From positions 11,841,001 through 11,905,000 of the forward strand of contig JAJNNQ010000006.1 of the NCBI GenBank assembly GCA_027886175.1: DNA of 64,000 nucleotides, read 5' to 3'. Position 1 is the first letter of the stretch. Each line of letters starts with the position of its first letter. The notes under the pieces were generated by a model. It had not been told where the DNA came from, ran no database searches, and saw only the letters and a list, made by a program, of their open reading frames with translations. This document shows, piece after piece, positions 38,701 through 51,229 of the stretch. The DNA is from Phylloscopus collybita. Taxonomy: Eukaryota > Chordata > Aves > Passeriformes > Phylloscopidae. Both the position numbers and the translations under genes were made by a program.

Positions 38701-38959
38701 TTCTGCTTGCTATTCCTTTCAAAGCTAGTCTTTAAGGCTGGAGAAAATCGTCAAAAAATCTAAGACTCTTGTGACTCTTTCAGAAAGTTTGGGAGTCAAT
38801 GCAAAACAGCACTCTGAATTTTAGTTCTTCCATGCAGGCATTACAAGACTGATTTGTTGTAATAGATTTAATGGCATCACAGCCCCCTATGTATTTACAT
38901 TGCTCTGCAATATTGAAGTTTTCCAACCCAGCAGCTTTAGATGTGCATCACAGAGGAGC
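35708..38959. other. Unique non-coding DNA, no gene seen
   Basis: Includes the longest non-repetitive frame in the window (168 codons, 38229-38735 plus) and a frame of 117 codons at 37682-38035. Neither has a recognisable domain, and other frames overlap them in both directions. No splice-bounded exon could be supported. Confidence 0.6.
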
Positions 38960-38987
38960 AAAAGAAAAAAGAAAAAAAAAGAAAAAG

Positions 38988-39023
<36 letters not shown>
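38960..39023. repeat. (GAAAAA)n grading into poly(A) of 36
   Basis: AAAGAAAAAAGAAAAAAAAA is followed by further GAAAAA units and 36 consecutive A (38988-39023). It gives lysine-rich chance frames on the plus strand. A gradient of interrupted to pure A is common in simple repeats and also in retroposon tails. Confidence 0.93.
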
Positions 39024-39025
<2 letters not shown>

Positions 39026-41230
39026 AGAGAACAAAACTCTCTACAAAGTTTTAGGCACTTCCTGAGTCTGTATATTTACAAACACAAGAAAGCAGCCAGG
39101 AACTGCTCACTGAAATCCAAAGGCAAAACCCAAGCCAACTGTAAAATTCATTTCTTAGCACACAAATTACAATAATCCCTGCTCTTCAGAAGACAACCAG
39201 GCATAAGTGGTTTGCACTGTGCTCTACAGTACACAGCAATCTGGGCAAATTCATCAAGTCCAAAGTCCAAAGCTCCCATGAAAAACGTCTTGTTCATAAC
39301 TGTCTCAATGTGGCAAGGACTCTGGTTCAAGAAATTTTTCTCATCACAAGAGCAGAGTTATCAGAGAGGAAGAGAAAGGGGTTCTCACACATGCTGCTCC
39401 CCAGAGATTTACTACATGGCAAGTCAAACAAAAAGCCACATAAACAATCTCTATAAGGAAATTTCACATGCTCTACAAAGACATCACAAGACTGGAATCA
39501 TCACCTCTGCAACTCCTCAAGACGTTTTATGACAATACCACTAAGTGTAAGCAAGTTCTCAGGAATCTAGACCACCCATAACTGCATGTTATTTGTGAAT
39601 GCTGGGCAATCTAAACTAGTTACTCACTTACAAAATGAGGTGTAGACTAGCCAGATTCCATCACTTTGTTCCTCCCTTCCCAGCTGGAGGGTTCCTCATA
39701 TGCTCAACCCACATGCCATACTAGTAATTCAAACCCAGCAGTGACCAAACCAAGCTCAAATTTTCTTTTTCCTGACTCCTGAAGAAGCAGGTGACACCAG
39801 TGAGGTTCAAAACTAACCACATTTTGCCAAATTTCCCTCTGATGCAGAACACCAAGAAGCACCAATTAAGAATAAAACTATGAATGTGCAGCAACTTTCC
39901 CTGCACTCCCCCCACCCAGCCCCTTCCCTTCTGCACTGATTTCACGCACTGTGCTTATGCAATTCATCACCAATAACCTTGTGGCAGGTTAGCAAAGGGT
40001 GGCAGCGGCAGGCTGCCCGTGTCCTGACTCCCTGGGAGGGACAAGCAAAGGCAGGAGAGACGCCCTAGGCACAGCAGAAGCAGCACAAGGCACTGAGGTT
40101 TGGCAACCAGGTACCCAGCCCTACAAGGATCAAGGCAAGGCCAGCTCAGAGCTACAAAATAGGAGAAATCTCATAGAAGTAGATACTTACATGGAAGAAA
40201 CTGAAGTCAGGACTGAATCTGATACCACAAAGGCTCAGCAACCTTTTAAGCATTCACAGTAACACACCATAGAAAGATACCCAAGACTTGAAAGAGTAGA
40301 GAGATTAATAGGCTGCAGAATGAAAAGCCAACAAAGAAAACAAAACTTCTTTTGAAAGTTGATTTATACCACCTCTTATATGGAATAATATAGCAGGTTA
40401 AAAGCAAAATCCATGCCTCCTTCATGGTAGAGAAACAGATTTGTAGTGGAAAAGCTTGGCCAGAAATTCTCAATTTATCTTTGGCAATTTAAACCACTTT
40501 CACATAAAAGATGTTGAGAAGGCAAAACTGACTGACACTTTGTTTCACAACACATCAGCCAAAAATCCTGACTCTTATGCTTCATTTGTTATCACAGCCA
40601 CAGACTAGGGAGCTCACATCTGACACTTTATACATAAATATAATCTACCTACACTGCAAAACACATCGGGATAGAGTCAGCCTTCACTGAGGTGTGTAAC
40701 TTCCAGGGATTTCCCTTCCCTTAAGGTAGAAAAGTAAATCCCTTGTACAAAATAAAAACTACTGCAGAACTTGGAGTTTAACAGTTTTGATCTAAATTCC
40801 AAGTCAGGCTGCAAATGAGATGTATTTGTGTGGCAGTCAAATGATTAAGACATTATTTCTACAGCTGGGCTAACGCAGCCTATCATTTTCAGAAAGCATT
40901 TTAAAATAAAAAGAAATCCATTTTTGGATTTCTGCAACAGAACAAAACCACTGATAGGAGAGGTCTTTTAATCCAATAAAGTGAGCAGTGGACTGTAAAG
41001 AGTCCATCTTTTCCACGTGTACTGAAACAAACCAGAACTATGGTGGCTGTCCTCTTTCCCCACTCCTCCCACACATCAGCATAATTGGTGTTTTGGAATT
41101 ATTTGATCTTCAATCATCTTCTGTCTTGCACAACAGGTGCAGAACCACAAATTTTTATTGTTATTAGGAGACAGAACTCGTGTCTCCTTCACATGGTGTC
41201 TCCTTCTGGTATCTACTTTTTTTTTTTTAA
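39024..41230. other. Unique non-coding DNA, no gene seen
   Basis: A short G+C-richer patch at about 40000-40150 holds a few CpGs. Otherwise A+T-rich unique DNA with chance frames up to 106 codons. Confidence 0.6.
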
Positions 41231-41680
41231 CCCGAGCTTTCAGCCGCCGTGCCTGCTATTCATAGCGAAAGCCACAGCGGAATCTTTCAAGGCCGCTGGC
41301 AGTTGTGGCTACTCGGCTTCTTATAAACACAGCGGCTTCCTGCCAAGGCTCCCCTGCTACATCAGGTTGAATCATGGCATCCCTCACCGCCGTGACCCCC
41401 GAACGCAGTCATGCCACAACTCTGTCTAGTTCCATTAACTACACTGCAGTGAGATAGCATTGCTTTGCCTACCTCCAAAACAGCCTGCCTCTTCCCTAAG
41501 CCAGCCGAGAGGCGCTCCTTCAGGCTGCCTTCAGTTAATCACGTTTTCCTGTTTCAGAAATAACTGTTTTCACTAATTGCCCACAATATGAACTTCATGG
41601 TACACCTTTAAATATGCAAATTGTGGTGGCAAATATGTAATCCTCAAGGCAGGCTCCTATTCGTCATTCACTCTTCTAAC
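41231..41680. promoter_or_regulatory. CpG-clustered block, candidate enhancer or conserved element
   Basis: Between 41231 and 41410 there are about a dozen CpG dinucleotides (CCCGAG, GCCGCCGT, AGCGAAA, AGCGGAAT, GGCCGCTGG, CTCGGC, AGCGGC, ACCGCCGTG, CCGAACGC), while the flanking kilobases hold very few. Immediately right lies CTTTAAATATGCAAATTGTG, with a perfect POU octamer ATGCAAAT at 41614-41621. No long reading frame crosses the block (the best is a chance frame of 114 codons starting upstream at 41085), so an exon is not supported. An enhancer, a small CpG island or an alternative promoter are the main options. Confidence is in the block being distinctive, less in its function. Confidence 0.42.
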
Positions 41681-43084
41681 ACTACAGATACAAGCACAGA
41701 AATAAAGCTCTTAGATTAAGTGGACAGTAAAGAACAAAACCAGCTTCTTTTTAACTAGGTGAAAAAAAGGTGAATTAAAAGAACAAGCAGAGCATCTTAT
41801 CACTCTTTGGTGATCCTGTAGTGGATACATTTATTGCACAGCAGGACATTAAATGTGTTTTCCCATACACTGATAAATTATAAATTATGTGTGTCCTACT
41901 TCTCGTAGTACCACTTTTCTTATCATCTCTTCCAGGACTGAGTCAGCTAATAGCAGCCTTACCATTTCTGACCTTTACTTCATCAAAAAAAATTACCATT
42001 CTGCTGTTTAAATTAAGGATTCTGCCTGCAGCCCCAAATGGTCACTGTTTCACCCCCCCACCCCCAACAACCCGGTCAGTAACAGCAGCTTGACACTGAA
42101 ACAAATGCATGCGAGGCTGAGACCAGCTTCTTTAGATGACAAATGCTGAGGTGCCCTTTCAACACTTCTAGCTGAGAAGTTTCCATTCCCTTCAGATCAC
42201 TCCATCTACCAAAATCCTGACAGGGTTGAAACAGTGATGCTGTCAGTGAGCAGGAAAAAATATCTGCTGCTCAGGGAGCAAAGGTGGGAAAAATAAACCC
42301 TACCCTCCCTCCCTAGTTTGTTGTGTGTCTGCACCTGCAGCTGCCTTGGTGCACTGTGTCAGTGGATGAAAACAGATGGGCTTGACAACTTCACTGGCTC
42401 TCTCGGAGAGGCCAGTTGGCAGAAGCAGCAGTCCTGTCCTGGGTAGAAAAGGATAGTTTATTATTTCCTGTTCCCCAAGTCTGAATGTTCACTTTCATTT
42501 TGACTACATGGGAAAAAAAAGAAAATACTTCTCTTTTGAACACATAATCTGAAAAATTCATCTACCTACTCTTGGTGAGTAAGAAAACTTCACCAGTGTA
42601 ATCTGCTTCTGCAAAAATCAATCTTCCGTTCAAAAACTAAGACAACCTAAAAGCTATGACTGAAGAGATAACCTCTCAAACACAAGCAAGTTTATAGCAA
42701 TGAAATGCTCCCAGTGTTGCTGATCTAATTCTTTGCATCACTTCAGAGCAAAAGCACTCCTGCCTAGAATACCTGGGGAAAACCCCAAAACTGACAAGCA
42801 AGCCCAAACTGCACATTTCCACTATTCTGCCATAACTTTAGGGTACCCTGGAGAGGTTGACTAGAATGAGATGTAAAGATCTACAGCAGCACACCAAAAT
42901 AGGACAGTTAAGAAAAGCAAGAGTGCGAGAGTGAAAGCACTCAAAACACCCCTAAATGCAACCAGGAGAGGGAGGAGATAATGTTCAGCCTGCTAAACAG
43001 TAGCAAGATAATTCAAAAGATGATCTAAGTTTAGTACACTTTCTTAAATTTAAACGCATATCAGCATGTTCACCATAAGGACAT
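41681..43084. other. Unique non-coding DNA, no gene seen
   Basis: Between the two candidate regulatory blocks. Contains a C7-A-C5 run at 42053-42065, which could form only a marginal quadruplex on the minus strand. No gene or transposon seen. Confidence 0.6.
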
Positions 43085-43440
43085 TTGTGGTAAGCTTTGC
43101 TCCAACAAGATCATAAATGAGCGGGCCGTATTTTACAATCAGTGTTTTACATTTCAATGCACAAATTGATGCAGAGAGCAAGTGCCTGTGATGCATCACA
43201 ACCTCACAGCCCGGCCTCCAGACAGAGCCTGAAGAGCAATGCTGCCACAGCTGGATGTACCCCAACCACCGGCTTGCAGAGCCGTTTTTTGGGAGACTTC
43301 AGCATCTCCCTTGTGCACCTCAAGATGAAGAGGAGCAACCTCGATTTGTGTTTACAGATGAGGTGGCACGGCCAATACGCTTTTTATTTTGGCCTATGAT
43401 CACTCCACATCTTTTCAGGACCAGATTACCAAAGATGTGA
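43085..43440. other. Candidate conserved non-coding element
   Basis: This complex unique block includes AGATCATAAATGAGCGGGCC followed by GTATTTTACAATCAGTG, and further right GAGGTGGCACGGCCAATACG followed by CTTTTTATTTTGGCC. It has a CCAAT box on a CpG-containing background and no simple repeats. Short chance frames (60-85 codons) cross it on both strands, but none resembles a known protein. It lies 1.4 kb right of the CpG-clustered block, which could indicate a regulatory cluster. Confidence 0.36.
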
Positions 43441-44599
43441 GTTGCCCATGTAAGACATTAACCCGAGCCCAGATTTGCTCTGGCAGCAGTCATGGTCAAT
43501 ACGACAGGAGGTTTGGTAAGGCAAAAACATTTGAACTGAGTATATGTGAGAAATCTATGCTAACTATTTCACTGCTACAGAGGTCATTTTCCCTATCATC
43601 TCTCCACTTCAGATGCTTCAGAAACACTGCTAAAGCTGCCAGGTCTTGGAGCCTATTTCCACTCAAAGTCAAAATTACCAAGAAGCTTTTTGAAATTTTA
43701 ACTCATCACTTAGGTCCAGAAATTAACTAAAATGTGAGTGGTTTGAATAGAAAAATTGGCTATGAGAAACCAGGAAATAGAAAGGAACTGGACAAGAACT
43801 GGTTTTAAAAGCAGCTGTGACATTCATGCCAGAACGTCATCATGACAGCAGCAAGGCAGGGTATCCTGGTCACCTGTCATGGCTGCATACGCCTTCACTT
43901 CCTCCCTACTAAAAAGGACCCTCTGCAAGAAGGTGCTCTAAGGAGACATTTCTACTTTTAACAAAACAACCATTTTTTACCCTAATGCTTTAGGGCTAGC
44001 TTGTGAGAGCAGTTTTCTGCACAACTGCTAGCTGACTTCTGTGAATCCTCTCACAGATTGTACCTTTGCTGTTAATACTCCTGAGAGTCTTGTACTTAAA
44101 AAGAAACTATTCCCAGCCAACAGCATCAGTAGAATTTTCAACAACAACTACTTAGTTTGGGTGACTTGGCTCCTCAGAGTCAGGATGACCAGAGCCCAGA
44201 ACACAAAAGACCTGCTCAATTGTCTCCAGTCACACAGCACAGGACCACTGTAAGCTCAAGGTGAAGCAAACTTTTTACAACACCTAGAAAACATTACTAA
44301 AAGGACCCTGGAAAGTTGCTGGGAACTGTCCACTAAGGAGTCATTTCACACCTGTCAGGCCCATAGGCCTCTGGAAGGCTCATTGGCACAAATTATTTAA
44401 TCCCAGCACTACAAGGCAACTGGGCCAGTGACTACTTGAGCTACTGGCCAGGGAAAGCAAGCAACAATTCTTCCCAGGACACAGAGACTGCCCTGGAGAT
44501 GCCTCAATCTTCTAGCAAAGAAGAGAGATCAACAGCAAAGTTCACAAGCCTTTCACAGCAAGGAAGAGAGGCAGAAGCAGCAGCCAGGGTGTAACCCAG
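43441..44599. other. Unique non-coding DNA, no gene seen
   Basis: A 113-codon plus frame (43389-43730) starts inside the candidate element and has no recognisable domain. Nothing else was seen. Confidence 0.6.
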
Positions 44600-44960
44600 C
44601 TGCACTGAGTGAGAGCACGGGAGAGGGGAGGAAGTTCCTCAGCGAGGCAGCAAGGCAGGCAGGCCAGAATGGCCAAGCCCCCATACCAAACTCACCCTGT
44701 GCTCTGAGGAACACTAAACATGCACATCAGCCTTGAAGGAGCCGGGGCGGGGGCGACACTGGATCTCAGGGGGTCTCATTCTCAAGTGCAGGACACAGTG
44801 TGATGAAGGCCACAGAAACATCAGCCTCGGGAGAGGCTGTTGGCTCACCTCCTCCTACAGCTGTGCACTCCAGTCATCCAAAAGCTTTGTGCCAGAGTGG
44901 CCCTGCTGCTGGACACTTCTGCTTACACGTGAATTGTGAGTATTGATCCAGCCATTTCAC
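44600..44960. other. Locally G+C-rich stretch with a GC box
   Basis: This stretch is more G+C-rich than its surroundings and holds GGGGCGGGGGC (44744-44754), a strong Sp1/KLF-type box on the plus strand. No initiator, TATA box or plausible first exon could be recognised, so a promoter is not claimed. Confidence 0.25.
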
Positions 44961-47900
44961 CGTGATCTAGCTTCTCCACGCCACCTCAAACAGCTCAGCT
45001 GAATACTGGTGACACTGCACAGTGGAATGGATGGGCTAAGAGATCTCTGTACCCTCCTGGGAAAATTTGGGTTACATTTTTCATCTGAGCTTCAGTGAAG
45101 GAGTTTGCTGATGCTCCACCCAGAATAACAAACCCACAGGCCAATCGGCATGAACTTCAAGAAAGCCTTAACACAAATTATCACTTAATCAGTACCCTAA
45201 AAATAGTTGGGGTTGGGGGGAGAGTACAGCCACAGAGGAAAATAAGCTATTTAGAAGAACAATGCTCTGGCAATCACCTCACATTCACTGCCCTTGGGAG
45301 AAGAAATCTCCCCTTTATGAGCTGCTCTTGGGAATAAAGGAAATTCATTAACTTGCCAAATAAACTTTTCAGAGGGAAGAGAGGAAGACGACAATTTCAT
45401 GCCTCTTCCCCAGCCAAGACTGAATACACTTAGGTGAGTGGAGTGAGGAAATAAACCTGATTTGCAAAGAGGTAGATCAGAAGTGGGAGGAAGAAGAAGA
45501 AATTATGAGGAAAAAAAGAAGAAAAAGCAAGTAATTTATTTTGATTTTTTAACAGCTCCACTAAATCATGGAACAGGACAGGAATTCGGAGTAAAAGGAA
45601 TAAGTGACTAATGAGAAAATTTACACATACATGTTTCACCTCAGTGCCTGACTGATCTGATAATCATCCCCCGCATGTGATGTAAATCAAGTTTTCAAGA
45701 AACTTTACCTTTTACTCAGGCCTTGTTGTGGGGACATATCAAACACCAAAACTATTGCACACTCTTCAAATATTGAGTTTTGTTACTCAATATTTTCTGT
45801 ATCAGCCTTCTCAACTTTCACCCTCTCAGTCTGCAAGGTGACAGAACTACTGGGCACTTGGAAGAAAATAACCTAGAGAAAACATATAACATACGTAGAA
45901 TTTTAATTTCTTGGGAGACAACGAGAGGGATGAAGACACGGGTCAAGAACCACTAGTGGAAAGATCTTTAGTACTTACTTACATCTAAGGCTCATTCTTC
46001 AAGTCAAAATTAAGTAAACACCTTTAGAGGCTAGATACTTTCCTGGCACATGCCACTTAACATCTCTTCCAATGTTTACTAGCATAGAGCAGGGTGAGGG
46101 ACACCTGCCACCACCAGCACACCTTCCTGCAGTCTGCAGAGGGGGTAACTGGTGGATTTGGCTCTGATTCATCCAAGCAGAATGCTGCCAAAAACTCAAG
46201 GACGATGAAGACTGATGACAGTGGAAGCTATAAAGAGGAAGGTAAAGGTAAAATATGTACCACTGGACTTAAGTGTTTCCACTTCTCTACAGTATGGCAG
46301 AGGTACTTTTGAGTAGAAGAGGGTGGAACTAAGCTGATGGGCAACACTCAAACTACCATGAAGTGCTGCAGTACTATTAACAAACTGCACTCAATTCATC
46401 TCTGGCTCATTTCCATCATGTTTTATCAACTTGTTCAAAGTGAGCATTAAAAACTCTTTAGTACCTTGCTACATTTGTTACTGCTGAGCAGACATAATTG
46501 CCAAGTGAGAATGTATCTGGCACAGCCTGCTAATTCCCCAGACACAGTGGAGGTCGTGATCTGGAAAAGTCTGACCTTGAACTTATCTGAGTTTCTAACT
46601 TCAATTGAAGTTACACACCTGTAAGACACCTGAATGGCAAAGAAAAATGGAGGTTGCTGCATCAGAGATGCACCTATTCGAGAATCTTTTTTATTTCTGA
46701 AACTATACAAGAAATATTAGGAATTCGTTTGCTCCATTTTTTAAGTCATGTATTTGAAAAACAAAGTCACTGTCAATTAAAATATAAATGACCCCTGAAA
46801 TACAGGCTGGCCCTAGTATGTCCAATGCTTCCTCCTCTCTCTGACCACTCCTCCCCACAAAAATTCAGGAAAGTACCAATCCTGTTCAGGGCTCCTTGAG
46901 GAAACTCTTTGTCTGTGAAGTTTTCTCTAAAAACAGTCCACAACCGACTTTCTTTTTCACTTCCAACATAGCAGGATTCAATGTCAGTGCCCCAGCTGCT
47001 GCATGAATCAGAGGTGAAGGAGCGAGCTTTGAAGCCTGGCCATGCAAAGGCCGTCCCACGGACGCCGGAAGCTCCAGCACACAAAGCACCGACACCACAG
47101 AACCACAGGGACCAAACCATTACAGCACATTACAGAAAATGCCTCAGCTGAGGAACCAATCCTGGGCAAGTCAGTCTTGCCTGAAGATCTCTCTATAAAC
47201 GCAGAATTGCACAAAAGCAAACAAACAAACAGAAAACAAACAAGCACTCAACCTCTTATGGCATTTTCAGCCAGAAACGACATGAAGCAAACTCATTTTT
47301 ACATTTTTTGTTCAGCTATACACGTTATGGCGTAAGAGTTAAGCACCATGTTAGTAGCTAGTGTCACTTGATACCGTACTAAAGCTTTGTTAAGCATAAG
47401 GATTTGCATGCTATTATCAACAACTGTCATGAACTCCCCAGACTTCTGCAAAAACCTCCCAGCTGCCATTAAACTGCTAGCACTGTCTTTTGCCCCTCTT
47501 TTCTTTTTTCATCGAAGTTGCTGACCACACAGCACCACGTTTCACCGTTCTTATTCTCACAGCTCACACAGCAGTACTGTGCTGGTAACCCTCTTTTCCA
47601 CCCAAAAACCCTTCCCTGTGCACAGGGCTGCAAACCCAGCAGGACCAGTCCTGCCTGCAAGCACCTTCCCCATGCACAGAGCAGGCCAGGGCACCAAAAT
47701 GAAGGGCGTGCCAGGAGCATAGCAGCTGCCACAGGCAGAGGTGCACTCCACTTTCAGTGGCAGCAAAGCCCTGTGCTTCCCCTCACCAGACTCTAGCAAT
47801 CTTAGGCCTTTCTTTCAACTTTTACTGGTGGGTGTGGGTTAACAGGTTGCTGGAGCAGGGGAATGATTTTGAGCATCCATCATGAAGCCCAGCTTCTGAT

Positions 47901-48133
47901 TAAGTCCATATCCAGAAGGACTCAAAGTCTCCAAAAGAAGGCACAGTAAAGACACAGACCAGAAGATAGTTAACACACAGTAAGGAACAAAGCTGTCTCC
48001 TTGACAAGTAAGAATTTTGAGCAAATACGACAGATAAGAATGCACGTATACTTTGGTCAGAATTGGCCTGAATGTCAACCAGCTAGGTAAAATAGGAGGA
48101 AAATGAAAGGCAACAACAAGGACAAGACATGGT
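44961..48133. other. Unique non-coding DNA, no gene seen
   Basis: Contains the 18-bp palindrome at 46596 and a small CpG-containing patch at about 47020-47080. Frames up to 115 codons on the minus strand (46773-47120), and several at 47469-47799 on both strands, overlap one another and are not recognisable. Confidence 0.6.
46596..46613. repeat. Perfect 18-bp palindrome
   Basis: TAACTTCAATTGAAGTTA reads identically on both strands, with no spacer. It could be a homodimer binding site or chance. Confidence 0.9.
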
Positions 48134-48164
48134 GGGATTGGGGGGGCAGGGGGGAAGCAGGGGG
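48134..48164 (+). other. G-quadruplex motif
   Basis: Four G runs of 3, 7, 6 and 5 (48134-48136, 48140-48146, 48149-48154, 48160-48164) are separated by loops of 3, 2 and 5 bases. This satisfies the usual G3+N1-7 rule. The surrounding kilobase is not G-rich, so the motif stands out. Any function is inference. Confidence 0.85.
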
Positions 48165-48678
48165 TGGTAACCAAACCAGCCAACCCCAACCATAATGGGT
48201 TGCAAATGGTTTTAAAAGCTAAGGTAAAAGTGATACTGATGCATCTTGGGTAGATTTGATGCAAGGAGCTGCTTTCTAAGTAGAGAGAAAAAACAAGAGG
48301 AGGTCAAGAAGAGCAAAGAGCCAGTGAGAACAGTGAACCATCACTGCTACGAATGAGCTCCTTTGCTGTGCAAGCACCACTTGTACTGAAATGACAAACA
48401 CTCAGAAAAGAATAAGGCAGTCCATGTACGACACAGCAACAATCAAACAAAGAATGGTTGAAATACACAGAAAAGACCATCTTGATCTACATATGTAAGT
48501 GTAATATCTATAGAACACATTTTAATATATATACAAACACTATGTAGTGCATTTTGTAGTCACAAGAAGAATTTGTCCACATTCAAACTTTCAGCATGAT
48601 GCTGATGTGCTAAGACCTTGTTTTAACCTTTGTTTAACAAGTGGGTTGTTTTTCCACTTGTTTTGACTTGTTTGTGGC

Positions 48679-48701
48679 TTTTTTTTTTTTTTTTTTTTTT
48701 T
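48679..48701. repeat. Poly(T) run of 23
   Basis: A run of 23 T, equivalent to poly(A) on the minus strand. No retroposon body is recognisable to its right. Confidence 0.93.
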
Positions 48702-51229
48702 GTGGTAAGTATCACCTCATTGCTCTCCTGTGCGCCTGTTCCCCAGTGTCTTACTCTAAAGACTCTTAAAAATTCCTTTGTGGAATTATCATAAGAGGAT
48801 CCTGATCTATGACCTGTCTTGTACAAACAAAACAAATAAACTATTTGAAAATGGAACACTTATGACACATTTATAGATAAAATTCTCTGACAGAACAAGA
48901 AAAGCACAGCACAAATCTGTGATGATGCAGAACCGCTGATTAACATAACTAACTGACTAGCTTTTCTGCTCTCAAAGCAAATTACACAATTTACAGTTGC
49001 TGAGTCTTTGGATAGACCCAAATGAGGAGATCAGCTTCTCTTCGAAGGGACCACCCATGTACTCAGTGTTCATTTCTTCATGGCCTTCTGATCAGACACT
49101 ACTGTTAGCAGAATTGAAGTGTGCTTTGAGTACTGATCTAATTACAAAAATTCCCATACAAAAGATCTTGGCAAACAGGTTGATTATAGTAGTCATACAC
49201 TTTCTGAAAGACTTACTGAAGAGGAATAATCCATTTGGATGCACTGTAACGCTGATAGAATTCAGTATGAAGACAGAAAAAATAGTTTTAAAATTTTACT
49301 TCTCTAATTTCAGTTTACCAGAGTTCCGATGCACTAAACACAAAAAGTGTTATGTGTTCATATAGTTGGTATCTGAAGAGAAAGATGAAATTCATTCTTC
49401 TGCCCTTCATTCTAGTGGAAACACTGACAGAAATCCCATACTATCCAAAGCCAGCCTCTCCAAGATTTCAGCTCCTTTTCACTGCTATGCTACAATTCAC
49501 AAGTGCTAAAACCTGAATCACATTTTCATCTGTCTGAAACCATTATCCCGGTAAAATCTGTAAACCTTTAAAGTGACACAATGAGAAGAACATCTCATAC
49601 CATTCACAACCTGTACTGATGAAAATGACTGCAACACTTCTTGAGAAAAGCGTAGTTACTATCTTTTTTTGTGTTGATATTAAACCAAGTTTTATGCCTG
49701 TGAACACAAAGGCAAATGATGCAAAGGTAATAATTTCTTTAGTTGCCCCTCAGTATCTCCCAAATGTGGAAGGGTAATAACTATCTCCAGTTACTTACTA
49801 ATGCAAGAAGTTTTAAGGAGAGCCATCTATAAAGAATGCTTCTCATTAACACCCTATTCTTATTTATAAATACATACAAACCCCCCATTTTTCAAAGTCT
49901 CAATATGAAGACTAATACCAGAATCTGTTCTGTTTCAAAAGGAGATGCACTTTTTCAGTACCTAACTACAGGTAAGTTTCAGGCTAATTTTACTACTTCA
50001 GTAAATGCACCGAAACTCGGCACCTCTAGTCCACACCCGGACTGTCTCAATCCAGGCTAACACAACCCTCAGTTTTAGTAGCTTTACAACAACACTCACG
50101 TCCCTCAAGTATTATCATCAATATTTAAGTAAGAGAAAAATGAACACTGATACCATTTCCAGATTCACACAGACAACCTGTACCAGGGATTGAAAGGGAA
50201 AGCCCTTGCCTACACTCCCACATTCCCCAGTCTTCATCTTCCTCTGTACACTGCTCTATCAGCTAGAGACATTAGCCACTGGGAAGAGAATTTAGAGAAG
50301 GCTGTTGCCCAATTACCTGGTTAGATTTCAAAGCCCAAACAAAAAATGACAGCGTAACAACATCACAAAAAAAGGAGGAAATTATACACACAGAGATTAA
50401 TTAAGAGGGAACAGCCGGCAACAAGGAACTTTTAAGTGCTATGAAGAATGTATGTGCAAGCTTGAATTAATAGTTTCTTCTATGTCTTATGCTTGGACAA
50501 AACGAACAATGCTGAGTTCCTGTATTTTCCCAATGAAGTTAGCTATTTTCTTAGACAGGGAAATGAAAGTAGACAATGCAGCAGTCTGTATTTAATTCTT
50601 TTGGTATCACCTGCATGTGAATGGAGGCCTCTATTTATCTGCTGTGCTTTTATTATGAAAAAGAAGCAAACAGCAGCTCAGATTGTCAAGTACTAAAAAG
50701 AAAAAAAATGGAGTTTTTTTTTACCTTGAAGCCCAAACAAAATTAAAAAAAAAGAAAATCTGCATAAAGGAAAGTTAGCTTAAGTATCTATGAAAAGTTA
50801 GTAAAGAAAGTCCCAGAGTATCTATGAACTACAGGATTTTTCACTATTGGAAATCCAAGCACTATAATGAAACTCTGAAGGAATACTTCAGTTTAGCTAT
50901 AGTGACATTCATGACACACTGAAGTAACACGCCAAGCAAAACAGCTCCTAGTGACAGAACTGAACGTGACACTCCACTGTGCAATGTGCCTGCTGCTTGC
51001 AACTTAAAAAAAAACAACCAAAACTTGACTTTTCAAAAGCACAGTTGTTTCAAAAAAATCCTTCAGTGGCCATTTTAGATTTTGACATGAAGTGGTTTAT
51101 TTCCCTTAATAGATATTCCTCTATCTACTGTGTAAACAGTGAAAACTTCACTCTTTAAACTTTCAGTAAATCCAAGGTTAACACACTTTTTTTTTTCCCC
51201 TGTGCCACAGTCTTTGTATATTTGTAGAG

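Noticed and set aside
38229..38735. 168-codon plus-strand open frame, the longest non-repetitive one
   Set aside because: No recognisable domain or composition, other frames overlap it in both directions, and no splice or promoter context supports it. The length is compatible with chance across 64 kb in six frames.
42051..42075. C7/C5/C3 runs as a minus-strand quadruplex
   Set aside because: Only three separate runs are present, so the four-run rule is met only by splitting the longest run.
47839..48264. 141-codon minus-strand hydrophobic frame
   Set aside because: It crosses the G-quadruplex tract and has no recognisable domain. Its hydrophobic, proline-rich look follows from pyrimidine-rich DNA.
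48916..48958. Box C/D snoRNA look-alike (GTGATGA followed by two CTGA)
   Set aside because: No terminal stem pairs the two ends, and the element is shorter than typical box C/D RNAs.
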